From the NCBI GenBank assembly GCA_031002005.1, contig JARYHS010011408.1, forward strand, positions 217,413,473 through 217,477,472: 64,000 nt of DNA. The letters are read 5' to 3'. Of the stretch, positions 27,201 through 40,400 are shown piece after piece. Below the pieces are notes generated by a model, which was not told where the DNA came from, did no database searches, and was given only the letters and a program-made list of their open reading frames with translations. Position 1 is the first letter of the stretch. The number at the start of each line of letters is the position of its first letter. The position numbers were made by a program, and so were the translations under genes. Source of the stretch: Vandiemenella viatica (Eukaryota > Arthropoda > Insecta > Orthoptera > Morabidae).

Positions 27201-30200
27201 AAATGCCAGAGATTAGATTGGAATATGAACAGATGGAAAGCACTAACAGTGGGTAATGTTTGAGTGGAACAGTCAGTTGGACCTTGGTTCAACTAACTGA
27301 TCCATCTATCCAGATTTTTATTGCCCGTGGTTTCCAAAAACCACACTGTACAAATTCCACAGAAAGTGTACTACCTAAAAAAAAAAAAAAAAAAAATTCT
27401 TCTTTTTTTGTTAACCTCCCTGAACCTGGTCAACAATTCTGTATAGGTTCCAATGATTCCCATCATCAATGAGACAATAAGCATCATTTAAATAATTTAT
27501 ACTATAATAGTAATAATGAAATTGTTGTAAGGTAGAATAGGGAAAATAACCAATTGCTTACCATAGATGAAGGTATGAGAGCCAGAACAAACACAAAAAC
27601 ATGAAATTACAATATTTTGTAGGATCGTAATTTTTCACGGCGTTGAATATTAATATATTTTTCTCGGGCTTCTTGGTCGGCAGCGTTAAAGATGACCTAG
27701 GTTTACGAACCCCTGGTGTATATTATATACCATGTGAATGTGGCCGCGGCTACATTGGACAGACGCAGCGATGAATTGTGCAGCAATGTGTAGAGCACGC
27801 CAGAAATGTTCGTCTTGGGCAAGAAGAAAAATCTGCGGTGGCCGAACATAGTGTGCAAGAAGGTCACACTTTTGAATTTGAAAAAACAACCATTTTAGCC
27901 CGGGTCAAAGATTTTTGGGCCAGCGTTATTACAGAGGCTGTAGAAATAAGATTAACTGATTTATTAGTCAATAGGGACACTGGTTATCAACTCAGTGCGG
28001 CCTGGAACCCGGCGATTAAAATGCTGAAACAGTTTCGCGCCGGTAACGAGCAGAAGAGCGGATGACGTAATCGGGTTGTGTTGGTTTTTGTTTTCCACCA
28101 TTTCCGTAGCAGCGGCTGAATAAACAAACAGTTATACACTGACATTTGGTTGAGAATGGAGGCAGAGATGGACGCCTTAGAAACGTCCCGCGAATATGAT
28201 ATATTAACACGGCTGGAAGCCCGAAAAAAATATATTAATACAATATTTTGGTATAAAAATCTTACAGTTGAGTTTACCAACTTACCTGTCTTCACTGTAC
28301 AGTTTCTTATATTGTCCTCATCACAGAACAACTTCCCATTAAAATGAATAGCAACAGGCAAATACTTATACTGCCAACCTATACTGTTCAGTGATATCAC
28401 ATACTAGCTCACATAACTGTTACAATTTCAACACCAATTTTACAGAGAGTGCTGTCATAGTTTATGCTAATACTACTACCCCTTTGGAGTCTGTAGATAG
28501 GAACTAGCCTAATAACATATCCTAAACAACAGGCAACCCCTTGCATCAAGCTTTGTTAAGATCCAAACTGTAAAACTGACCTGTATTTTACATTAATTTT
28601 TTTAAACAGATTCAAAAAATTGAGTATGTTTTGGCCCCCTTGCCTTCATTTGCGGTAAGAAGCAGATTATTTTCTCCATCTTTCCCAGTTCTTAAATTAA
28701 TTAAGGCAATAAAAAGTGACATATGGACTGTATTAAATGTATTAAAAATATAATAACAACACAGGAAAATAAATGCATGAAGAAGAAATGTTTGAATGGA
28801 AACTTTCCCAGTGAAACAATGGCATGGAATCTTCTCAGGAGCAAATGATGCTTCCCAGCGAGCCATAGATTAAGCTGGGGCTTGTGACACAGTAAGAGTG
28901 GTCTGCAAGTGCCACGGACTGCATATTCTGCCATCAAGCAAGATCCAAGCAGCCAGGCAGCAGACTTTGTTGGGAGCTAAGTTTTTGTTCGTCTTTTCTA
29001 TGCATATAAATTGAGGCATGGTATGAGGCTAGTCCAGTCTAAACATTCGCAGCATGTTTCTAACATATGGAACCTTCCTGACACCTGATGAAGAGAGCAG
29101 AGCAAGCTATCAAAATATTGTGTTTCTAAAACCCCTTCTGGCTGGACTAGTGTTGCAAACTGAAAAAAAAAAAAAATTGTTTTTTTTTCAGCTTTGTGAA
29201 AAAAAAACATGAAAAAAAAAACTTAGCACCCGTGTTTTTTTTCTAAATTTTGTTTTTTTTCTAATTTTTTTTTCTTCAGAAAACAATATATTTGATAAAT
29301 TATAGTTTTATTTAAGGAACTTCCATTTTACAAGTGTGTTTTAAGTCTTACTGAATCATATAATGTCTCACATAATGATTCATAAGTGTATCTATAAAGG
29401 TAACATAATTTTATTAATCCTATATGTCAGTACCATATTCACTAGTATCAGCACTACCAACACTAGTTCGATTGGTGTCGGAATTTTCTGTCTCTTCTTC
29501 TGTCTCCTCTAGATGCATAACTTCAGAAATAGTTAAATTTTCTTTTACTGGTTGTTCTTGTATTGTACGCAAAAGATTTTGAGATTGCAATTTTAAATTG
29601 TGAGCAAAGTACACACTGTGCATAAAGACTGTGCCGATAGTTCTGTATTACGGTCTTTTAAGTTTGAATTAAAATCTATTATCAAACAAAGTAGGAGCTT
29701 TACTTCTTTTCAATCGTTTGTTTACACCAACGGTTGCAAGGAAACGATTCATAATTAGGGACCGTGCACAAACTACGTGGGTCGGTCCAGAGGGAGGAGG
29801 GGTTAGCTGGAAGGCTATGTGGGGAGAGGGGGGGGGGGTTCCGAGCCAGGCCACGTAACTTTCCTTTCGTAACATTTTTCACAGTTAAAATGAGGAACTG
29901 AACTCACAACAGCATGTGAGTATTTATTTCCCTCAGTTAATTATATTCGTATGTAATTTACAATAGTTTGACAAGAGAAAACAGTAAAAAATGTCATCTG
30001 GAATCAAAATGGAAGAAAGCTACATGCTACGTGAGCGGGGGTGCGTGGGGGGGGGGGGGGGTGTAGGCAAAAGCCACGTGGGGGAAGAGGGAGGGTTCAC
30101 AGGAGGCCAAAATGGAGCTATGTGGTTTATGCACGCTCCCTTACTGGCAATTTAATGTGTCAGTACCACTATACACTATACTCTGAGAGTTAACTAGTAT

Positions 30201-33200
30201 ACGAATATAAAGAAAGCCCAATAAGTAATAAAAAGAGGCAAAAAACCGTGGATAAATTTTAAATTCCTATTTTTTTAAAAAGATCTGTAGGTAATTTTGT
30301 AGGGCTGGCAGCACTATTTCAAATAGCAAGTATCAATCCAAACAATGGGGAATGGGGATTCCTTCTCGCGCAACCTAGTCTCTTCGGGAAATCCCCGTTC
30401 ATAAAGAAAATTTTAGTCAATTTTGCCAATATTTTGGTAATTTTTTTCCTGCTGAACCAGAAAAATATAGTAGATTTTAAACTAAGATAAGTACTTAGAA
30501 TAAACTCTAAAACAGTCATTTTAAAAGATAACTGCCTTACAAATTTGAGATTTAGTAGTTGTGAAAAAAAACGTGTTCCAGAAAAAAAAAACATGTTTTT
30601 TTTCAAAGTTTTTTTTCATGTTTTTTTTTCAAGCCAGAAAAAAAACCGTTTTTTTACAACACTAGGCTGGACACCCAAGAAGATTATAGATCAAGAAAAA
30701 GAAAGCAATACTAGAGTTCTAGTTTGAAAATGACACCACTAATCACTATACTTAACGTAGATTAAATCTTATTTTAATTACGAACTGACCTGCATATAAC
30801 TACAAAGCCATGTAGCAGCACAAACAGGTAAACATGCCATGCGACATCGCATTGCATCTAAAATTCGTTTTACATCAGTGGCAGACACTATTCCATGTTC
30901 CCAGGCTAGCAATACCTCGTTTATTGTACCTGGGATATTTAGACAAACTTCATGCCACTTAACTTGGCTAGGGAAAAAATGAACAAAAGTAGCATTAAAA
31001 ATATTTTACAGTTTTAACAGAATTTCCATTGTACATGACCATGTGGTAAAAATGTTATGTTGAAAATAAAACAAAAAATAGCAAAATTCTTAGAGTAAGT
31101 AACATAATACCACATATTATCAAATATTAAATGATTACTTTTTTGTGACAACAGCTGAAACTGAGAAATAATTTTCTATCCCAGTCAGCTAAATCACTGC
31201 ACCATGTAGGATGATAAAAATGTAGTATTAGTTGTAATTTTAATGTTACCAGCCATTAAAGATTAAAGTAGTAACATGACAATGCTTAATTAATATAAAT
31301 ACATTTTCAGTATGTAAGCTACCCTAGAATTTCGTAAACTGTGTAACGAAATTTGTTTACAGAACAGCGTACTCAATTGAATAACATAGTACCGCAGCTT
31401 TAGAGTCATTTATGTAGACAATTCAGGCAATAAATCAAGCTAAGCAGTCAATTCATGTAATAAGTCAAGTTTAAACAATAAATTCAAGTTATACATCTAA
31501 CTAACCAGCTGTAGAAAGACTGGAAATAAGATTAGCATATATAATATTTGATTTCAGAATAATTTAGTAGAAGCAAACATTTTCTTCACTGTGAGAGATA
31601 TTCAGGATATTAAATAGTAAAAAGATAATAAACCTTGTAGCAAGGAAATCATATTAAAAAGTTTAAATACATTAATAGCTAAAAGCCAGTATGGAAAATT
31701 AACACGCAATTACTTACTTTAAGTTCGAGAAGTCGTATTTTGGAAAAAGATAGGGAGTCGACTTAATGCAAGAAAGAAATGTAATTTTTGCTTACATAAC
31801 ATATTAAAGTTTGGGGAAAGGTCAATAACATTAAAGGTTGTTTTTCAAGCAATATATATAGTAACTTTGAACACACGGTAAAATTAACCGTAAGTTTAGA
31901 TAATATACGTAAATTCAAGGGTGTGAAAACATATTCAGAATACACTATAATTTGCTAGAAGCAGTTTTCAGTAAGCCTCGTTAAAAGATATGTAGTATTT
32001 CGGTTAGGATGGAACATTTTTACAGTTTAGATAAACATGTCTGAACAAGCTGGCGTTGTTTGTTGTGCCACCTGGAAGTAGCATTTACTTTAGAAATTCA
32101 TCGTAAATTGAAGAAAACAGGTAGCAACTTCAAAATAACTCAAAATCGCTCAACATACCAAATAAAAGAGCATTAAATTAGAAATAAAATAAAAGTTATT
32201 TCAGCCTTGTAGCTGTAAAAGTGTAGAAATTAGAAGCAGTTTTGAGTAAAACAAAAAATGATTTTTTACAGCTAAACTACTGAAGCTACAAAAATTTTCA
32301 TAAGGATAGAAATTTACATTTTTTAAAACTCCTAGACACTCTTAAAATTTCAGATCAATAGGAGTAGTTGGAGCCAAAATTAAAAAAGTGTGATGAAATA
32401 AAGACACAAGAATACATATTTTTCACACTTCGGGAGGTCACCTGACTAGCTGGTGGAAGGATTTCGGCTCAACGACAGTGAGTCTATTTATACGTATGAC
32501 AGGGAACTCATTCTTGTCTTTTGATGGTTATCACTGGAGCAGAGAGGGTGTCAGTTTGTGGAGCGTTTGGACCGGAACAGTGGTAGTGCAACGTGGTGAT
32601 GTGAGGGCAGGGGCAGCCATCTTGTGATTTAGGAGTACTGTAGAACAATTTAAAATAATTTCATTGAGACTTTCAATTTTAGCAACGGGGTTTGGTCTGA
32701 TCTGATTACTTATCATAACTTGCAGTCAACTCAACTTGGTGAAGATTTTCCAATTGCCTATTGATTGTTCGGACTTGTATAATTTTTATTGAGAATGTAG
32801 GGAAGCTTTGAACTTTAACTTAGCAGCAATGACTTTTATTTAGTATGTGAACCTTCCCTTTTCCATTTTGAAGAGATCAAAGAGGTGGCGGCCGTAAAAT
32901 TAAAGACAATAGAATATCCAAAGGCACACGGCAAACACGGTTATACATAGGTGAGGTAATTAACTGTTTATACTAACCCCGCAAGCAGTTATATTCTTTA
33001 CAAGTAGATCCCAAAGGATTATTTTTTTTTCACCTGCATATTCTCTTCACTTGAAATGAACTCAAGTCCACAACATCTATTAATTCATGTTCTGGAATTT
33101 AAAAAAGAATATTTATATGCTATTTTTCTCACATGTTTCTCATGTTTGGTTATTGATTACTACAGACAAATAATTCTAATGAAAGAAAAGAAAGAGTTGT

Positions 33201-36200
33201 TATGGGAGTGTGCAAGGCATATGTTGGTGATGAGGCATGGAAAGATATTGGTGTAAGAATTAAAAGTAATGCATGGAAGGGAAAAGACACCCATAACCAC
33301 AAGCTGGCACTCGATATCAGGCACAAGGTTGAGGAAAGATTTTCTTTTGTAGGTAAGGGGATCAAGGGTTGGAATAAGCTACCAAGAGAAATAATTTACT
33401 GAAAACATTAAAAAGTTGAAATTTGTAGAGGGCAAAAGGAGGTGGGTACAGTAGAGGGGGGGGGGGAAAATGGGTGTGTAGGGAAATTGCCACCACAGTG
33501 TTTGCTCCATCGCAGTTAAATTAAATCCTGCATCACACAGTAAACATACAACAGGAATGGTTTAGAAAAATGAAAATTTTGTAAGATAAAGTGGAGATCA
33601 TTTTGACATTTTGTGAGTAAACCTTAAATGAAAATAAATGATATTTGATTAGACAAAAAGATTGATAAAAAAGAATGATTATATCAACAATTCCAAAAAT
33701 AAATAAAAATAAAAAAAAAAGCAAACCACAAAATGCAACTTGGTCATCATGGCAGCAAATATTTGTTTTTTTACTATAACCCGGGACACACTATGTTGTA
33801 GTATACAAAAAAATTCTATATTATTTCATGGTTTCTTTTTTGTTGTTTTTGTTGTTTCCTGTGCCATATCCCTTTGGTAAGGGATGGTTCCTCTCTCTTA
33901 AGTTATTTATATTTATAAAATGAGTAGCTAGCAAGATTAGCCATATTTTGAGACATGCTTGACTCGTTAAGTCAGTAATACAGGCCACAGTCAATTAGAA
34001 AAACTACATAAGATAAAATATAAGACTTTGCAGCAGATAGCTGAGGAGATAGGTTGTTGTGGATATTTGAAAATAAAACAATTAGGAGATGACAGGAAAC
34101 AACAAACAACTACATCAAATCTGTCATGGAAGTCGTGTCCTATCCTTGTTATCAAGGTCCAAATACGCAGTAGTATCACATTGCAGATATCTCTGAAAGA
34201 CCTATGATTTTAGCAAGTTTTTTCCAAATTAATGATTGATTACACAAAATTCCAACACAACTGTTGCTTTTAATTTTTATAACAGTCATCGCATTTAAAG
34301 AAATAAAGTATTTAAACCTGTTAAATCTACCAGGTATTAAAGGGAAAACCCCATAATGGAACTGAAGTTTGAAAATACATTAGTGGGGAAGGAGGCTTTG
34401 CCCAATTAGTAGAACAAGTACAAGGGGGTCAAACATCGTTGGATATATTCTTAATAAAGCCTGATGATAATTTTGTGGGGTCTCAGGTTATATAATAAAT
34501 AAGTGATCATGAAGCAATGATGATGATGGTTTAGTAAACCAGTGGCCAAAAGTGAAGGTGGTTACAGATACAGTTACAGAATTGAACTGAAAAGAAATTT
34601 CAGAGAAAGATTCAGTTTTAAAAAATAGAATGCCAGTACAGTAAAAACTATATCAAGAGTAAGAATGGGGGAAGAAATGTTTACTCAAAAACAAAAGTAC
34701 AGAACCTGCTTATTATAGAACAGAACATAATAAGAGTTAAGAAACAGCAAGAAAGCAGAATAACCTTGAAACAGCTAAACAAAGAACTAATAGTAATTAA
34801 TAGTAGGAAAGCTAAGGATAGGATTATGGAAAATATTATTGTTGCTGGGGGGCCAGTGAAATTTCTATTGCTGTTTTAGAAAACTGAGGGGAAGGGAATT
34901 TTGGATAAGGATGGGGAAGAAATTACTGCAGTTTTGAAAAAGGAAGCATGTAAATAGTAATAACTAGACTAAAAACCTGAAAAGATATTATGGGTGAACT
35001 AAGAAAGTTTTTTTTTAAAAAAATGGGTTGCTATGGATAATATTACTATAGATGTATCAAAGCTAGCAGGATACAGCTTTGTAACTTATCTAGTAATTTA
35101 GATTGAGTTTGGAGACTTGTTGCTTACCAGAGGACTGGAAAAGTGCCATAGTAGTACCAGTCCATAAAGGAGGTGAAACAAATAAGAGTTTAAAATTACA
35201 GGCAAATTAGTTTTACATCAGTGGTGGAAAAGTCAATGGAGAGATTGGTAAGCAAACACATCAGTAATGTCTGTGAAGGAAGGAACTGGTTTGCAAAACA
35301 GAAAAATGGGTTTAGAAAAGGACACTATGTGAATCTCAGTTAGTGGACTATATGTAAGATATTGCAAATTAAATGGTCAAGTGAGGCCAGGATTTAGAGC
35401 ATATGGAAATTAAAAATAAAATAAAAATCTTTTAATTATGATTCGTACCTGGTTTTAAAATCCCCATCTGCTGAGTTAAACTGAGCTAGGAGAGCTTCAA
35501 CTTTAACAGAGTCACTAAGCTGCAACATTTTTTCAGGAGATTTTGGATTGCCTCTTTCCACCATACATTCTCTAACCCACTGCTCAAAGAAAGAATCTCC
35601 TCTCTCTTCAGATAAAACCACCTGGAAAAGAACTTTGTGTGACATTTCCCAGTGCAAAGTATGCATTTATTAACAAAGTACACAAAACAATACCAGAGCG
35701 ACTCAATAATTATGTTACAAATTACATATGGCATGGAGAAGGCATTGGGGCACATAGCAAATTCAATTTCATCTGTGAAGTAGTTTCCATTATACAGATT
35801 TTTATAGTAGATGTACTGTGTGCTGGTAGCAGGTAGAAAGTGATGAAAATATTGGTTCTTACGATGAGAACAAGGTCATTACAGCTAACAACCTTTTCTG
35901 GAGGAAACTTTTCAAAATTTATTTGAACTGATTTTTGGAAACCACAGAAAACAGAGCAGCTAGATTACAGATTGAACCCATGTTTTTCATCCCAAATGTC
36001 AGATCTAAGCAATACTGTTGAACCAACAGCCTTGGTTACTTTGTAGAGTCTGGAGTTAATAAGACTGTTAACATAAATCTTAATCTCTTCCCTCTAGTTC
36101 TGAATACTTTCATGAATTCAACTGCTGTCCATCATTCTCATTGTGGTCATCGAGTAAAGATTCCTAATAAACTTGAAACATTTATTTAATCCCATCTTTC

Positions 36201-37420
36201 TTTCGAGGCTCAATTGATAATTTTTCTTGTATTCTTCAATTTTAGCATCCCTCTTTTTTTCTCTCTATCTTTTCCTGCATTATCTCACAATGTGTGTCTA
36301 GTAGTCAATTATCCACTCTACAGTTCCAGATGCCATTCTCTAAAATGTTTGTTCCTTCAGAACTCTACTTTCCAGTTATTTCTTTCCTTAGTGGTCCAAT
36401 CTTTTGCAAAGAACACATGCTCACAATATTAATCCATCACTCTTCTCAACACCCAACATCTTCATACATTTTATGACCCATCTGAATATTTACATATATT
36501 TTATGAATTGCAGAGTGTGCTTTGCACCAAAACTAATTTCTGCTCTATGCATTGTAAAACCAAATGGCATGATGGAAGAAACAATTCATATAATCATCAG
36601 TATGGCACCTTATTTCTCTAACCATGATGACCAAAATTCGCTGGTGGAAAAAATGTTTCAATGCAGTCGTAAATGAAAGTGAGTGTATGTATGTTCACCA
36701 ACAAGTTCCAACGAAACCTACATTGTCTGTCTACCAGAGGATCCAAGCTCCATCTATGAATCAATTCTGTGACTTTTTCATAAGGATTGTGACAAGCAGT
36801 CACAATCAAATGGCTCTTCTTTGTACTTCCTCTATACTGTCTATAAACTCTCTTTGAAACAGATACCAAACAGTATGAGAGTATGGATGCATGAGAGTTT
36901 TAAAGAAAAAGCATACTGAACACGAATTGGCATATCGAGTGCAAATCTAAATCCTGCCAACCCTCACTTTTTTTTTGCTTATGTTATTTCAACTGTAACA
37001 TAATTGAGTTGTTAAGCCCAGGGAGAGAAATTGGAGTCCTTTTTACAGTCTCTTCCACAGTCTCGCATAGTTACTCTAATCTTCTGACACATATTCTTTA
37101 GCTGCATCATCTGAATCTTTGAACCAGTCATTATGTTCAATCTCTATTGTTCACTATCTGCCACTAAGAGTAATGTAGGGCAGGATTTAAATTGCAATAG
37201 GACTGATTCTATCCATCTACAACAGAAACATTTACCTGGTCCTACAAATTCAAAGCAGCTGAGAAGTTGAGATTTATCACAATAGATATAAGAGTAGTAA
37301 ATATTATGACAATAAAATCTTCATTCTTATATATACAAGCCTTCAGAGGCAAAAATTAATAGGCAGATTAGTCCAATTTTTTAACTTTCAGACCACTGCT
37401 GTCCTAGATTCATAGATTCT

Positions 37421-37454
<34 letters not shown>

Positions 37455-40400
37455 AAAAAAAAACCTTCAATTTCTTCAGTCCTGCTTGTAGTTCGATTCC
37501 AAAAAACAACATTTTCGTTAAATAAGACCTGTTGTCTTGTTTCAATAGAAAGTTTTAATACAAGCAACCACATTTATAACAATTGTAACAATAAAAATGC
37601 TGTTTGGCAATGAAAATTAAGAAGAAAATAGAAAGAAAGTCATCACTTTTCGCAGATGATGGAAGAAGGGTCCAAACAAACTAATAAACAACACTTGTAC
37701 TACATTACTGTATTTTTTTGGAAACAAGTCTTAAATTATTCCCAAAAACTGTTTCATTATTAATTTAATTATTCTTCAATAACCTCTATGACAACTAATA
37801 CATTTTGCCCACCTTATGCCAAAAAGAATATGATTTTCATAAATATTTTGTACTAACCTCAGAACCATAGGTGTGCACAAGAAAACAAAGCATGAGGAAT
37901 GTGACATCAAAGAGTACAGCACGTGTCTGTGATGCCTTGCCACCTTCACCCCCAATCTGCTTACTACACTCATTAAACTTAATCAGTTTTGAAACAAATG
38001 TTCTCAGTTTCCCTTCAACAGTTGCCACTGAGAGAATCAGTTCGAAGCTCTTGCCAGTCAACATCTGACATAAAATGCTAACCACAGCTTCCTGCAACAA
38101 GAAGTAGAAAACCGTAATTCAAACTCTTTCGTTAATGACCCCTTTTTTTAATTTTGTATACTGTATTTAAAGCAAAATGTGGTGTAGAATACAAAGAAAA
38201 CAATACAAGATCAATAAAATTGTAATGAGAATTTACTTGACACCAAAAACAAAAATGAAGTAGTGGTAAAATAAAAAATAGAATGTAAGTAAAAAGACAT
38301 GACATGGTGAGATATACTTGCCAATACCAATCTAGCTATGAACATATAGTCAAAGTTAGATCTAAGCAATATTAAAACCTAAGCTTGGTATTTAACCTTA
38401 AGGTTGGTTGGACCCACCCAAAAGAGGTATACTTAGCCTAGTATTAGAGGTAGGGTGGCCCATTCTTGTTCTCCTTACCTAAGCTCACTCATTAAAGCTA
38501 CCAGGTACAGGGGAATTACAGTTTAACAGAAGTGTTCTGGCATACTTCATATTACACAGCAAGCTGTGCCAGTGGTGAAGCTAATGTTAAGGGCCCATTC
38601 AAACTGGTAACCTTTTGATCTCAGCCAGATGCCTTAACCACTGAGCCAATAACACAAACAGTGAAAATTCAAGAATCTGATACGTGGTGCCATAGACAGA
38701 TGTTGAAAATTAAATGCTTGCATAAAGTACAAAATATATGTGTTTTGGAAATGATGGTTGAGGAAAAAGTTTGTGGTAGATTCTCATAGAAAGAAGAGTC
38801 AGTATCTAGTCAAATTTTAAGACATGTGGCATGAAAAATTAAAGTATTGGCAGTCAAATGGCTGGCTGTGCCATGTCATCAAATTGACTTGAAATAATGG
38901 AAAACATCAATCTTTTCAGTGAACCTATAAATAGGGGTGGAAAATCACAAGGTCTGCATTTATATTTGTGTCAGTCATAGAGTGTGGGTTTGTTCCATTG
39001 CAATATTGGTGAACACTGTAACAAATAACAGTGCAGGTGTGCTCTGTTGGCATATTGGTGAACACTGTAGCAGCTAACACTGTGTGTGTGTACCATTGGT
39101 GTGTTGGTCTGCTTTGTAACAGTTAACAGTGTGCATGATCTAAGTTTCCAAGATGGTAAAATCAATGGTTACTGTGTGTTGATGAAATTATGTCTTGAAC
39201 AGTAAGAATGAACAGAAACTTTTGGAGAACAGAAGAAAAATTTTGGTTTCTGCTGCGGAGCCTGTGTAACTTAACCACTGTCGATTATTAAATTGTTGGA
39301 ATTTTGTTTAATACGTATAAATTTGCCATTTAATGAATCAAATAAAATCTCCTACTTAATGAGTGTTGGTGGGTAAGTGCGAGAAAGATCAAAGGGAAAT
39401 CTGCAAATTGTAAGTATCAATAGCAGTCAAGTACATCAATTCGGATACTGGAGCTCCAGAACTTTTGTTTATTGCTTGAATAAACTTCAGTGAACTGCAT
39501 TTTTGTATTTCTCTTTTGAAATTTCCATGATAAGATTGTGTGGATATAAATAGCATTTCTCAACTAAACCGTGAGAGGCAACCAGATATAGCAATGAGAT
39601 ACTGAATTCATATATTGTTTCAGACGTTTACAGTGATCCTCAAGCATTAACCAAGTATTTACCATAATAAATAACAGGAACAGCTGTAACAGCCCATGCA
39701 AAATGAGGTGGGTTATAGAATGTCTTTTAACAGTAGCTTTATCTTCCAACAGTTGGGGAAGTCTTTTGTTGGAATTTTTCACTGACAATTGTGCCTATTT
39801 TGGAGATGTTACATATACTGTGCAAGTAACTTTCAATTTGCAAGAAATTTATTGAAAATTGAAAATAACACCCAGTTTTATTTTTGAAGAGTTCATCCAA
39901 CAATGTCATATCAACTTGGTTGTTTCACGAATCAAACAACAGTGTGTGTGTATGTCATTCCCGAGAAATGGTTTTACTAGCAGTGTACCAGACAATGTCT
40001 GAACTGGTTAGGTTGATTTACCACTACATAAGATTTAGTCACCCAGTGATAAGCAAGTGTACCAACTGTCAATAAATCATCCCAGCAATTCCCAGAACAT
40101 AACAAAATACAGACTCACCCCCCACACTACTCAACATGGGGTACAGTGGGGGTCAATTTAAACTTAGAGTATTTTCAGTCAACTACTGAGAAACATTTTT
40201 ACTAAGTTTCATAAATTGCCCCAGCCTCTGAAGAAAAATAAACAGCCAACATATTTAATACATTTTTGTAAAGATAAATTTTTAATGCTGAAAATAGTGA
40301 ATTATAACAAAAAAGAATAAAGGTAGGGGAGGGAGAAAAATATTTGCTTCGAGCAGAGATCAGGTCAGCCCCCAAACAGGAAAATGGCAACTCAACTCGT

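Larger units (their letters stand above)
27536..28300 (+). repeat. Dispersed repeat family A copy, split by a Penelope-like insertion
   Basis: The left half has TAGGGAAAATAACC, TTACCATAGATGAAGG and ACACAAAAAC, ending at ACAATATTTTG (27609-27619). The right half resumes at 28240 with ACAATATTTTGGTATAAAAA then CTTACAG. Intact copies read TTTCACAATATTTTGGTTCA followed by TAACCTT, so the two halves join across the insert. Confidence 0.65.

Noticed and set aside
29420..29623. Acidic 67-codon frame as a hAT transposase exon
   Set aside because: No hAT dimerisation or DDE motifs are visible. It is kept only as a note within the element.
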